Shown here piece after piece: positions 8,238-16,842 of a stretch of 64,000 nucleotides of DNA. This stretch comes from Streptomyces kanamyceticus. GTDB taxonomy: Bacteria > Actinomycetota > Actinomycetes > Streptomycetales > Streptomycetaceae. The stretch spans positions 1,984,001-2,048,000 of the forward strand of contig NZ_CP023699.1 of assembly GCF_008704495.1 (NCBI RefSeq), given 5' to 3'. Position 1 is the stretch's first letter. Each line of letters opens with the position of its first letter. The position numbers were made by a program, and so were the translations under genes. The notes below the pieces were generated by a model. It made no database searches and was not told the origin of the DNA. It worked only from the letters and a program-made list of their open reading frames with translations.

Positions 8238-9710
8238 ATGGCAGAGGTATCAGCGGTCCACGCCGTGGACAGACGGCTCGGCAGTCGACAGTTCGCCGCG
8301 CTGCTGCACGGCACGTCCGGCGAGCACCCGGGCTACCGCGCGCTCGCCCACGGCGTGCGCACCCTCCTGCTCGACGGCCGTGTCCCGCTGCACACCCGGC
8401 TGCCCGCCGAGCGGGAGCTGGCCACGGCGCTCGGGGTCAGCCGGGCCACGGTCACGGCGGCGTACGACGTGCTGCGCGAGGGCGGCTACGTACGCAGCCG
8501 TCGCGGGGCCGGTACCTGGACCGAGCTGCCCGAGGGGCAGCGACCGGCCAGTGTCGCGGCGTTCCCGGCGGGTGACGGCGTGCTCGATCTCGCGGTGGCC
8601 GCGCCCGGCGCCCCGGAGCCCGAGCTCACCGCGGCGCTCGGCGCGGCGGCCACGATGCTGGCCGAGCACGCGCCGACGCCGGGCTACCACCCGTACGGCA
8701 TACCGGAGTTGAGGGCGGCGGTCGCGGAGCGCTTCACGCGGCGCGGGCTGCCGACGCTGCCCGACCAGATCCTGATCACCACGGGCGCCCAGCACGCGCT
8801 GTCGCTGACGCTGGCCCTGCTCGGCAGGCAGGGCGACCGGGTCCTGGTGGAGAACCCGTCGTATCCGAACGCCCTCGACGCGATCCGCGGGGCGGGCCTG
8901 CGCGCGGTGCCCGTGCCGGTCTCGGAGGACGGCTGGGACAGCGGTCTCGTCGAGTCGTCGCTGCGGCAGGCGGCGCCCCGCATCGCCTATCTCGTACCGG
9001 ACTTCCAGAATCCGACCGGTTGTCTGATGCCGCGCGAGCAGCGCGTGCGCATCCTGGAGACGGCCCGCGCCACGGGCACCTGGCTGCTGATCGACGAGAC
9101 GATCGCGGACATCGCGCTCGACGTGCCGCCGCCCGCGCCGTTCGCCTCGCTCGCGCCGCACGGGGCGGCCGAACAGGTCGTCACCGTCGGGTCGTTGAGC
9201 AAGACGCACTGGGGCGGGCTGCGGATCGGCTGGGTGCGGGCGGGGTCGCGGCTGATCACCGAGCTGGCGATGAAGCGGGTGCCGAGCGACATGGCGACGC
9301 CCGTCATCGAGCAGCTGGTGGCGCTCCACCTGCTGCGCGGGATGGACGACGTGCTGCGCGAACGGCTGCCGAGGCTGCGGGCGCAGCGGGACGCGCTCAC
9401 GGCGTCGCTCGCCCGCCATCTGCCCCAGTGGCGCTGGAAGTTGCCGCCCGGCGGGCTCTCGCTCTGGGTGGATCTGGGCCGCCCGGTGGCGTCCGCGCTC
9501 GCCGGTGCCGCGCTCGGACACGGCGTACGCATCGAGGGCGGCTCGCGCTTCGGCGCGGATCCGGGCACGCACGAACACCGACTGCGCGTCCCGTTCACGC
9601 TCTCGCCCGAGCTGTCGGAGCAGGCGGTACGGCGGCTCGCGGCGGCCCTCGCGGGCGATCTGCGACACCCGCTCAACGAGGAGCGCACGCACCGCAATTG
9701 GGTGGCCTGA
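8238..9710 (+). CDS. MocR-family regulator (GntR wHTH fused to aminotransferase)
   Basis: 490 residues. GntR-type winged helix-turn-helix at residues 30-95 (LPAERELATALGVSRATVTA, GGYVRSRRGAGTW), then a fold-type I aminotransferase domain (about 110-480) with GAQHALSLTLALL, DFQNPTG, and the PLP lysine in SLSKTHWGGLRIGW (about K322). Such proteins sense PLP or amino compounds and activate or repress neighbours. Start ATG has GAGGGAG upstream. The nearby half-sites suggest autoregulation. No obvious vitamin B6 gene is adjacent, so the target set is unknown. Confidence 0.88.
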   Translation: MAEVSAVHAVDRRLGSRQFAALLHGTSGEHPGYRALAHGVRTLLLDGRVPLHTRLPAERELATALGVSRATVTAAYDVLREGGYVRSRRGAGTWTELPEGQRPASVAAFPAGDGVLDLAVAAPGAPEPELTAALGAAATMLAEHAPTPGYHPYGIPELRAAVAERFTRRGLPTLPDQILITTGAQHALSLTLALLGRQGDRVLVENPSYPNALDAIRGAGLRAVPVPVSEDGWDSGLVESSLRQAAPRIAYLVPDFQNPTGCLMPREQRVRILETARATGTWLLIDETIADIALDVPPPAPFASLAPHGAAEQVVTVGSLSKTHWGGLRIGWVRAGSRLITELAMKRVPSDMATPVIEQLVALHLLRGMDDVLRERLPRLRAQRDALTASLARHLPQWRWKLPPGGLSLWVDLGRPVASALAGAALGHGVRIEGGSRFGADPGTHEHRLRVPFTLSPELSEQAVRRLAAALAGDLRHPLNEERTHRNWVA

Positions 9711-9740
9711 AAGCGCGCCGCCTACGTCACCCGCGGCACG

Positions 9741-10046
9741 TCACCGGTCGCCGAACATCTCCACCGCCCCCCGCACCGCGGCGAGCCCCGCGGCCAGTGC
9801 GCTGACCGAGCCGATCGCGCCCGCGACGAGCAGCAGCGACCTGCGCATCCTGAGGACTTCCGGGGTGCCGCCGCGGGCCATCTCGGCGAGGGCCGCGAGT
9901 TCGTCCTCGGCGATGCCCCGGTCCGTGAACTCGACGGGGTGTGCGGCGAGTTCGCGGCGCAGCCGGGCCACGGCGGCATGCAGCTCCGCCGCCCGTGGGT
10001 CCTCGCCGCTGTCCGTCACTCGTCTCTGCCCCATGCTCCGCAACAC
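9741..10046 (-). CDS. Small membrane-anchored hypothetical protein
   Basis: 101 residues. An acidic, alpha-helical N-terminal part (RAAELHAAVARLRRELAA, DELAALAEMARGG) precedes one C-terminal hydrophobic segment (LLLVAGAIGSVSALAAGLAA). GTG at 10046 is supported by GAGGGGGAG at proper distance; ATG at 10034 is an alternative. I do not recognise the family. It lies between MocR and the nucleotidyltransferase, facing away from the latter. Confidence 0.6.
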   Translation of the reverse strand: MLRSMGQRRVTDSGEDPRAAELHAAVARLRRELAAHPVEFTDRGIAEDELAALAEMARGGTPEVLRMRRSLLLVAGAIGSVSALAAGLAAVRGAVEMFGDR

Positions 10047-10227
10047 AGCTCTCCCCCTCGCACGCCTTCGCGCGCGTACTCACGCCCATGCCCGCACTCG
10101 TATCTCGTACCGCGATCCGTCCGGCGCTGGTCAGGCGCCGAAGGGTCGCGGGTCAGTAAACGCCACACGGCGGCGGATGCGCCACTTTCCGGCCGCCTTC
10201 GCGGCGTGGGCGGTGTATGCAGGAGTC

Positions 10228-10848
10228 ATGACGCGAGAGACGAACGGGCCGGGGTCCGCGACCGGCGAGGTCGTGGGGCTGCTCCTTGCCGCGGGCGGCG
10301 GGCGCAGGCTCGGCGGGCGGCCGAAGGCACTCCTCGATCACCGGGGGCGGCCCCTGGTGGAGCACGCGGTGGGGGTGCTGCGGGAGGCGGGCTGCGCGCG
10401 GGTGCACGTGGTGCTCGGCGCGGCGGCCGACGCCGTACGCGAGCGGGCCGCGCTGCCCGGGTGTGTCCTTGTCGACAATCCGGACTGGCAGGAGGGCATG
10501 GGGTCCTCGCTGCGGGCGGGCCTGGAGTCGCTGCGGGGCACGGGCGGCTCGGCGGCGCTCGTCTCGCTGGTCGACCAGCCGGGGATCGGCGCGGCGGCGA
10601 CGGCCCGGGTGCGCGCCGCCTACCGCTCGCCCTCGACGCTCGCGGCGGCGGCGTACGACGGGGTGCGGGGCCACCCGGTCCTGTTCGGCTCCGCGCACTG
10701 GGCCGGGATCACGGCGAGCGCGGTGGGCGACCGGGGAGCGCGCGCCTACCTGAAGGAGCACGCGGCCGATCTGACGCTGGTCGAGTGCGGGGACGTGGCG
10801 CGGGCACACGACATAGACACCGTCGAGGACCTGATCCACTTGGAGTGA
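10228..10848 (+). CDS. MobA-like nucleotidyltransferase
   Basis: 206 residues of the MobA/MocA-type NTP-transferase family. The nucleotide loop LLLAAGGGRRLGGRPKALL is at residues 19-38; further motifs are DNPDWQEGMGSSLRAGL, SLVDQPGI (metal Asp) and GVRGHPVLFG, typical of enzymes that cytidylate or guanylate molybdopterin. AGGAG lies 4 bp before the ATG. Xanthine dehydrogenase, the step before allantoin in purine breakdown, needs such a cofactor, so its place next to allantoin genes makes sense, but no dehydrogenase is in view. Confidence 0.85.
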   Translation: MTRETNGPGSATGEVVGLLLAAGGGRRLGGRPKALLDHRGRPLVEHAVGVLREAGCARVHVVLGAAADAVRERAALPGCVLVDNPDWQEGMGSSLRAGLESLRGTGGSAALVSLVDQPGIGAAATARVRAAYRSPSTLAAAAYDGVRGHPVLFGSAHWAGITASAVGDRGARAYLKEHAADLTLVECGDVARAHDIDTVEDLIHLE

Positions 10849-10908
10849 CCGGGGTGGCACTCAGCGCCATGTTCTGTCGACGGAGAGAATCTCGACGTCA
10901 ACAAACCA

Positions 10909-10937
10909 TTGAACTTCCACCATGAGGAAACTAGTAT
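10909..10937 (+). promoter_or_regulatory. aceB promoter with operator inside the spacer
   Basis: TTGAAC (10909-10914), 17 bp, TAGTAT (10932-10937): a good sigma70-like promoter. The palindrome TTCCACCATGAGGAA (10915-10929) occupies the spacer and matches the operators at 1888 and 1984 (TTCCR-N5-YGGAA, one mismatch). This suggests control of malate synthase by the same IclR-type regulator. Confidence 0.65.
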
Positions 10938-11076
10938 CCACTGAACAGAAGGCCCGTTACCTCGGACGGGGCCCACAGCCGTACCTCGGCTCGGGTGGCA
11001 CCCAGTGTCACCGTGTCTGCCCGGCGGCTCGTCAGGCACCACCGTCCGTGCAGCTCTCTGAAGGAAGTGACAGCTC

Positions 11077-12696
11077 ATGTCCGCACTAGCGCCGTCGCCG
11101 CTGGCCATCGTCGACGCAGAGCCCCTGCCCCGGCAGGAGGAGGTGCTCACCGACGCGGCCCTCGCCTTTGTGGCCGAGCTGCACCGGCTGTTCACGCCCC
11201 GCCGTGACGAGCTCCTCACCCGCCGCGCCGAGCGCCGTGCGGAGATCGCCCGCACCTCGACCCTCGACTTCCTGCCGGAGACGGCCGCGATCCGCGCGGA
11301 CGACTCGTGGCGAGTCGCCCCGGCGCCCGCCGCGCTGAACGACCGCCGCGTGGAGATCACGGGCCCGACCGACCGCAAGATGACCATCAACGCCCTGAAC
11401 TCGGGCGCCAAGGTCTGGCTCGCCGACTTCGAGGACGCCTCCGCGCCCACCTGGGAGAACGTGGTCCTCGGTCAGCTCAACCTCGCCGACGCCTACGAGC
11501 GCCGCATCGACTTCGCGGACGAGCGCACCGGCAAGTCGTACGCCCTGAAGGACGCGGGCGAGCTCGCCACCGTCGTGATGCGCCCGCGCGGCTGGCACCT
11601 GGACGAGCGCCACCTGCAGCTCGAAGGGCAGCCCGTCCCCGGCGCGCTCGTCGACTTCGGCCTGTACTTCTTCCACAACGCCAAGCGCCTCATCGAGCTC
11701 GGCAAGGGCCCGTACTTCTACCTCCCGAAGACGGAGTCGTACCTGGAGGCGCGCCTCTGGAACGACATCTTCGTCTTCGCGCAGGACTACGTCGGCGTCC
11801 CCCAGGGCACCGTCCGCGCCACGGTCCTCATCGAGACGATCACGGCCGCGTACGAGATGGAGGAGATCCTCTACGAGCTGCGCGACCACGCCTCCGGCCT
11901 GAACGCGGGCCGCTGGGACTACCTCTTCTCCATCGTCAAGAACTTCCGCGACGGCGGCTCGAAATTCGTCCTGCCGGACCGCAACCTGGTGACGATGACC
12001 GCCCCGTTCATGCGGGCGTACACCGAACTCCTCGTCCGCACCTGCCACAAGCGCGGCGCGCATGCGATCGGCGGCATGGCCGCGTTCATCCCGTCCCGCA
12101 GGGACGCGGAGGTCAACAAGGTCGCCTTCGAGAAGGTCAAGAACGACAAGGACCGCGAGGCGGGCGACGGCTTCGACGGCTCCTGGGTCGCGCACCCGGA
12201 CCTGGTCCCGATCGCGATGAAGTCCTTCGACGCGGTGCTCGGCGAGAAGCCGAACCAGAAGGACCGCCTGCGCGAGGACGTCAGCGTCGCCCCGGGCGAC
12301 CTGATCGCCATCGACTCCCTCGACGCGAAGCCCACGTACGACGGCCTGGTCAACGCCGTCCAGGTCGGCATCCGCTACATCGAGGCCTGGCTGCGCGGCC
12401 TCGGCGCCGTCGCCATCTTCAACCTCATGGAGGACGCGGCCACCGCCGAGATCTCCCGCTCGCAGATCTGGCAGTGGATCAACGCGGGCGTCGTCTTCGA
12501 GAACGGCGAGACGGCGACGGCGGACCTGGCCCGCAAGGTCGCCGCCGAGGAACTCACCGCGATCCGCACCGAGATCGGCGACGAGGCCTTCACGGCGGGC
12601 AAGTGGCAGCAGGCCCACGACCTCCTCCTCCAGGTCTCCCTGGACGCGGACTACGCGGACTTCCTGACGCTGCCGGCGTACGAGCAGTTGCGCTGA
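11077..12696 (+). CDS. aceB: Malate synthase A
   Basis: Condenses glyoxylate with acetyl-CoA to malate; cytosolic. 539 residues, the normal length of the A isoform. Diagnostic stretches: ADFEDASAPTWENV, MRPRGWHLDERH, FYLPKTESYLEARLW, TVLIETITAAYEMEEIL, GRWDYLFSIVKNFRD, DGSWVAHPDLVPIA and the catalytic Asp region NLMEDAATAEISRSQIW. AAGGAAGTG precedes the ATG. It provides the outlet for glyoxylate released from allantoin via ureidoglycolate, and its promoter carries the same palindrome as the allantoin genes. A strong terminator follows. Confidence 0.96.
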   Translation: MSALAPSPLAIVDAEPLPRQEEVLTDAALAFVAELHRLFTPRRDELLTRRAERRAEIARTSTLDFLPETAAIRADDSWRVAPAPAALNDRRVEITGPTDRKMTINALNSGAKVWLADFEDASAPTWENVVLGQLNLADAYERRIDFADERTGKSYALKDAGELATVVMRPRGWHLDERHLQLEGQPVPGALVDFGLYFFHNAKRLIELGKGPYFYLPKTESYLEARLWNDIFVFAQDYVGVPQGTVRATVLIETITAAYEMEEILYELRDHASGLNAGRWDYLFSIVKNFRDGGSKFVLPDRNLVTMTAPFMRAYTELLVRTCHKRGAHAIGGMAAFIPSRRDAEVNKVAFEKVKNDKDREAGDGFDGSWVAHPDLVPIAMKSFDAVLGEKPNQKDRLREDVSVAPGDLIAIDSLDAKPTYDGLVNAVQVGIRYIEAWLRGLGAVAIFNLMEDAATAEISRSQIWQWINAGVVFENGETATADLARKVAAEELTAIRTEIGDEAFTAGKWQQAHDLLLQVSLDADYADFLTLPAYEQLR

Positions 12697-12717
12697 CCTC
12701 GCACAACCCGTTCCACA

Positions 12718-12753
12718 CCGAGCCCCCGGCACCGCACAGCGCCGGGGGCTCGG
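12718..12753 (+). terminator. aceB terminator
   Basis: Perfect 13-bp stem CCGAGCCCCCGGC / GCCGGGGGCTCGG with a 10-nt loop, 22 bp after the aceB stop. It lacks a T run, as is usual in Streptomyces. Confidence 0.85.
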
Positions 12754-12769
12754 TCGTGTTCGGGGGCCG

Positions 12770-13531
12770 GTGCGCCCGGAAGGCTCCGCCCCAAAGGGGG
12801 CCGACACCAGCTATTCGTTGACGGGCAAGGCGCTCCAGTACCAACTGGCGGGCAAGGGCGGCAAGAAGGTCTGGGCCACCAACACCTACGAGTGGGGCAC
12901 CCAACGCCTGGCCACCGCCCGCGTCGATCGCGAGGACCAGGCCGGTGTCGATCAGCACGACACCTACCGCTACGACCAGGCGGGCAACGTCCTGTCCGTC
13001 TCGGACGCCTCCCGCACGGGCACCGACACGCAGTGCTTCAGTTACGACCACCCGCGGCGGATGACCGAGTCGTGGACTCAGGGCGTCAAGACCTGTGCAC
13101 CGGCTCCGGCGGCGGGACAGACGGGCGGCCCGGCCCCGTACTGGCACTCCTACACCTACGACAAGGCCGGCAACCGCACGACCGAAACCCTCCACGACAC
13201 CGCGGGGGACAGCACCAAGGACACCAAGCGCACTTACGACCACCCCAAGCCCGGCGCCCCGCAGCCGCACACGCTGACCTCGGTCACCACCGACAAGCCC
13301 GGCGGCACCGCCACCAAGGACTCCTACGGCTACGACGAGACGGGCAACACCAACACCCGCACTCTGCACGGTGACACCCAGCACCTGAGCTGGGACACCG
13401 AAGGCCACCTCGCCAAGGTCACCGAACCCGGTGAGGACGGCAAGGACAAGGTCACCGAGTACGTCTACGACACCGAGGGCAACCGTCTACACCCCCCTGG
13501 GCGACGGCCACCAGGCCGTCAAGGCGGATGA
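12770..13531 (+). pseudogene. Rhs/YD-repeat protein fragment, 5' end missing
   Basis: Open frame carrying YD repeats of an Rhs-type polymorphic toxin shell: YRYDQAGNVLSVSD, FSYDHPRRMTESWT, YTYDKAGNRTTETL, YGYDETGNTNTRT, YVYDTEGNR. An intact gene would have thousands more bases upstream; here similarity starts abruptly near 12815, right after the aceB terminator, with no ribosome binding site. At about 13488 the frame is lost: YVYDTEGNR should continue into VYTPLGDGHQ, which is encoded in another frame. It therefore cannot give a working protein; it is a decayed remnant. Confidence 0.8.
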
Positions 13532-14900
13532 CGGCACGATCACCTTCACCACTGCCGACCACCAGGGCACCGGCCAACTCTCCGTCGCCGCGGCCGACCT
13601 GAAGCTGACCCAGCGCCGCACGCTCCCCTTCGGCGGGCCACGCGGTGACACCCCGAAGTCCTGGCCCGGCACCAAGGGTTTCGTCGGCGGTACCGACGAC
13701 ACCAAGTCCACGGGCCTGACCCACCTCGGCGCCCGAGAGTACGACCCGTCAACGGGCCGCTTCCTCTCCGTCGACCCGGTGATGGACCTGACGGACCCTC
13801 AACAGATCAACGGCTACACCTACAGCAACAACAACCCCGTCACCTTCAGCGATCCCACCGGGCGCCTCTTCGGCTGCCTCATGTGCGCGATCACCAAGTT
13901 CGCCAAGACGGTCATCAAAACCTTCCAGAAGGCGGTCTCGGCGAACCGGGGTGGCTACCGCGGCAGCGGCGGTGCGAGTCGTGGCGGGTACCGCAGTAGC
14001 GGGTACAGCGGCGGTGGGCACGCGAGTAGTGCCGTGTTCCGCGGGGGCGGCTCCAAGAGCATGTCCCGGACCTCATACGGGATCGACGGTGGTTTCGGTG
14101 TCCTGAACCACGGGATCTTCCGACCGTTGAACGACTTCTTCTCCAGTGGTGGCGCAGCCGAGGCAACGAAGGAATTCGTCCTCCCCGACGTCAACTCGTG
14201 GGAGGAATGCGGGCAGCACCCCGGTGTCAGCGTGGCGTGCGGGAACACCTTGCTGGACCTGCCCATGGGTAAATGGCTCAAGCCGTTCAAGGGCATTGTC
14301 AAGGACCTCAAGAAGACGGAAGGGGGAGCGGAAGCAGCAGGAAAGGCGAAGAAGAGCGCCCCTTCAGGCTGCAAGTGCTTCCTCGCCGGCACCGGGGTCC
14401 TCATGGCCGACGGATCGTCCAAGAACATCGAGGACGTAGAACTCGGCGACAAGGTCCTGGCCACGGACCCGGAAACGGGTGAAACCCGCGAACGCGAAGT
14501 CACGGCGACGATCGTCACCGACGACGACAAGCAGTTCACCGAGCTGACGATCGCCACACCCGAGGGCAGCGAGAAGCTGACCGCCACGTACGAGCACCCC
14601 TTCTGGTCGGTAGACAAGAAGGACTGGGTCAAGGCCGGAGACCTCAAGCCGGGCATGACCCTGCGCACGGACGAGGGCCGCACGGTCACCGTGACGGCGG
14701 CTCGTCAGTACCGGGATCACGCGCGCACGTACAACCTCACCGTCGAGGGTCTGCATACGTACTATGTGCTGGCGGGCGAGACGCCGGTACTCGTTCACAA
14801 CCCGATTTGGCAGGAGCAGAGAGGGCTACGGGTGGAGACCTTGCCGCCAATCAAGGGCAAATCTCTCAATGGATTTCGGGAAATGGAAGACGTCTGGTGA
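13431..14900 (+). pseudogene. Rhs core plus Hint domain, frameshifted from its N-terminal part
   Basis: From about 13488 the Rhs shell continues in this frame (VYTPLGDGHQAVKADDG, then the core end REYDPSTGRFLSVDPVMD and NGYTYSNNNPVTFSDPTG). A Gly/Ser-rich linker leads into a complete Hint (pretoxin autoprocessing) domain: CFLAGTGVLMADGSS with the nucleophilic Cys, ATYEHPFWS, LRTDEGRTVTV, TYNLTVEGLHTYYVLAGE and end VLVHN, where cleavage occurs in the family. After VHN the frame drifts: the toxin sequence continues in the frame of 14807-15049. Frameshifts on both sides make it non-functional as a delivered toxin. Confidence 0.8.
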
Positions 14901-15049
14901 TTAACGGGCCGATGAATGCCGCGGATGGAAGGGTGTACGAGCGTGCCACGCAGGGCATCCTCTCACCTTCGGGGGTGACCACCGTCTTGCAGCGGAATCC
15001 TTCGATGCCGAACGGATACCACATCGTCACCTCCTACCCGAGCCCGTGA
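14807..15049 (+). pseudogene. C-terminal toxin tip remnant, RNase A-like (BECR) type
   Basis: About 80 residues in a frame shifted from the Hint domain, starting with TTG in the open frame but without a ribosome binding site. The pattern ISQWISGNGRRLVINGP, GRVYERAT, GVTTVLQRNP and the ending GYHIVTSYPSP resembles the second half of bacterial RNase A-like CdiA/Rhs C-terminal toxins, which end in a TAYP-like motif. The first half, with the His of the active site, is missing. Stop TGA overlaps the immunity-gene start, the usual toxin-immunity layout. Confidence 0.55.
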
Positions 15050-15432
15050 TGGACATGGAAAGACTTCAATATCTCGCACAGGCGTATTTCCATCAAGATT
15101 ACGATCTGGAGGCAGAGGAGCCCATTCAGATCTTGATGGAGTTCCGAGATGGTGAACCCCCCGAGGTGGTCGAGGAACTGAGGCACGCTATGGAAAGCGT
15201 GTTGAGTTCGGGTGCACACGAGGAGGAGCTAGCTGCGCTTTGGCTCGATACGGCTGGAGCCTGCTATGACCCGCGCCAAGACGGGATACAGATGTCCGTC
15301 TGGTTCCGTCAGATGATCGACGCACTTTCTGTAGCACAGGCAAAGCGAGAGGCCCCTCCGAAGGTTCCGGAGGGGCCTCTCGACTGTCTGACGGCAGCAG
15401 TTGATGGCAACGTCAGCGGACCTTGTTCTTGA
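15049..15432 (+). CDS. CdiI-type immunity protein
   Basis: 127 residues. The N-terminal YLAQAYFHQDYDLEAEEP motif is the signature of a CdiI immunity family that protects against RNase A-like contact-dependent toxins; EPPEVVEELRHAMESVL follows. It starts at ATG 15049 at the toxin-remnant stop (GTG 15046 is an alternative), consistent with toxin-immunity coupling. Odd point: the frame runs straight through a strong terminator hairpin (15343-15379) before stopping, so the natural C-terminus was probably near residue 95 and has been lost or altered. Codon use is less GC-rich than neighbours, a sign of transfer. Confidence 0.7.
   Translation: MDMERLQYLAQAYFHQDYDLEAEEPIQILMEFRDGEPPEVVEELRHAMESVLSSGAHEEELAALWLDTAGACYDPRQDGIQMSVWFRQMIDALSVAQAKREAPPKVPEGPLDCLTAAVDGNVSGPCS
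15343..15379 (+). terminator. Strong terminator inside the immunity reading frame
   Basis: GAGAGGCCCCTCCG and CGGAGGGGCCTCTC form a perfect 14-bp stem around a short AAGGTTC loop. It sits within the annotated immunity frame, which reads through to 15432. It most likely marks the original end of the toxin-immunity transcript. Confidence 0.8.
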
Positions 15433-15504
15433 GCGGGTAAAGAAGGACTGATCTCCGCGTGTCCGGCAAGCCACGGGTGGCGGCTACACCGACGGACTCT
15501 CATC

Positions 15505-15528
15505 GAGCGTGGAGCGGCGCCCACGCTC
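15505..15528. terminator. Hairpin between immunity gene and HipA-like gene
   Basis: GAGCGTGG-8 nt-CCACGCTC, perfect 8-bp stem, about 65 bp past the stop of the leftward HipA-like gene. Plausible terminator for that gene. Confidence 0.45.
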
Positions 15529-15593
15529 TACGGCGCCGCGTCCGCGCCATGCCCGACGCCGCCCCAGGGAGAGCAGCCGGCGAGGCCTCGTAG

Positions 15594-16499
15594 TCATCCG
15601 ACGTGTCCCGACCAATCCCGCTCCGCTGACGGCTTGCCGTGCAGGTCCGGCACACGCTTCAGCCAGGCCGGGCGGCCCTCCTCCGTCGCCGCCGCACGCT
15701 TCGCGTCCGCCGCCGCCAGTTCCTCCCTGCTGGGGAAGCCCGTCGGCAGCCACGTCGCCGACGAGCGGGCGCGGGACAGGAGGTGGGTGACGTAGGCGTC
15801 GCGGACCTCGTCCGGGGACGAGAAACCCGGCTCATCCGCCAGCCACGCCTCCGGCACGAGGCCGACGATCTCGCGGAGCGCGGCCTCCGTGACGAGCGGG
15901 GCCAGCCCCGCGTCGGCGGCAGCCGTGTCGGGGGCGTAACCGCCGAGGGCGTGGTGGCGGAAGTCGTACGCCTTGTCGGGCGGCGACGCTCCCCAGCGGT
16001 GGTGGAAGACCAGGGCCGCGCCGTGGTCGATCAGCCAGAGGCGAGGGGGCTGAAGGCCTGACGTGGGCCAGATCATCAGGTTCGAACTGTGCACCGTGCG
16101 GTCGACGTTCGCGGTGAGGGCGTCGAGCCACACCACCTTGCCCGCCTCCAGCGGGTCCACGTCCAGCGCTTCGGGGGTGAAGTCCGCCGCGCCCGGCAGG
16201 AGGTCCATGCCCAGGTTGAGACCGGCGCTGGCCCGCAGCAGGTCCTGGACCTCCTGGTGGGGTTCGTCCGCGGCGACCGCGGGGTCGAAGTCGACGAGGA
16301 CCAGTTCGGGGAAGCGCAGACCGAGACGGCGTGCGAGTTCGCCGACGATGATCTCGGCGACCAGCGCCTTGCGGCCCTGCGCGGACCCGGTGAACTTCAC
16401 GACGTACGTGCCCAGGTCATCGGCCTCGACGACGCCGGGCACGGAGCCCCCAGCCCGCAACGGCTCGATGTAGCGGGTCGCAGTGACCTCTCTCAGCAT
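15594..16499 (-). CDS. HipA-family kinase-like protein, no HipB partner
   Basis: 301 residues of the lone HipA-like class. Visible are GTYVVKFTGSAQGRKALVAE (ATP-site Lys and following helix), VWLDALTANVDRTVHSSNLMI (catalytic loop with Asp and Asn) and LWLIDHGAALVFHH (metal-binding Asp). HipA kinases phosphorylate tRNA synthetases or other targets; this subgroup lacks the antitoxin HipB and its target is unknown. Its ATG at 16499 overlaps the stop of an integrase remnant in another frame, so the region upstream was rearranged and promoter supply is unclear. Confidence 0.75.
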   Translation of the reverse strand: MLREVTATRYIEPLRAGGSVPGVVEADDLGTYVVKFTGSAQGRKALVAEIIVGELARRLGLRFPELVLVDFDPAVAADEPHQEVQDLLRASAGLNLGMDLLPGAADFTPEALDVDPLEAGKVVWLDALTANVDRTVHSSNLMIWPTSGLQPPRLWLIDHGAALVFHHRWGASPPDKAYDFRHHALGGYAPDTAAADAGLAPLVTEAALREIVGLVPEAWLADEPGFSSPDEVRDAYVTHLLSRARSSATWLPTGFPSREELAAADAKRAAATEEGRPAWLKRVPDLHGKPSAERDWSGHVG

Positions 16500-16765
16500 T
16501 TTCCCAGGACACCCATCTCTTCAACCATGCGATCCACGACTCCCGTCGGCCGGGCGCCAGAGCGGGAATCGCCCGGCAACGGCCCTGGGGAGAATCTGGG
16601 GAGTTCCGACTGGCATGCGGTTCTCCCTGCTTCCCGAACAGCCCGCCGCACCAAGGTCACGACGGACTCTCCGGACTCCAGCATGCATGAACGAGGCACA
16701 GGTGTGCCGCAACACATGGAAGCCGTCCTTCGGGACCACCGCCCACCGATGATGAGGATCTGTGA
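16493..16765 (-). pseudogene. Tyrosine integrase remnant, C-terminal part (copy A)
   Basis: Minus-strand decayed phage/ICE-type tyrosine recombinase. The box RWAVVPKDGFHVLRHTCAS contains the HxLRHT catalytic motif; after a frameshift ESGESVVTLVRR and, further on, GVVDRMVEEMGVLGKC resemble the end of actinobacterial integrases. The segment with the catalytic Tyr is lost. A 64-bp stretch (16669-16732) recurs at 37624-37687 with two mismatches. Confidence 0.7.
16669..16732. repeat. 64-bp direct repeat, copy A
   Basis: Matches 37624-37687 at 62 of 64 positions in the same orientation; both copies encode the HVLRH box of a dead integrase. They bracket about 21 kb. Confidence 0.9.
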
Positions 16766-16842
16766 AAACGGCTGTGACGGATACTTCGTGACGATCACGG
16801 TGCCGTCCTGCACAGGGGCGGCGACCGCGTAGGGTCGGCGGC

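Noticed and set aside
11086..12807. 570-codon minus-strand frame over aceB
   Set aside because: Antisense of malate synthase, which is fully explained by family motifs; the antisense protein is Val/Asp/Arg repeats only.
16493..16842. tRNA attachment site beside the integrase remnant
   Set aside because: No cloverleaf or tRNA 3' end was found near either integrase copy.
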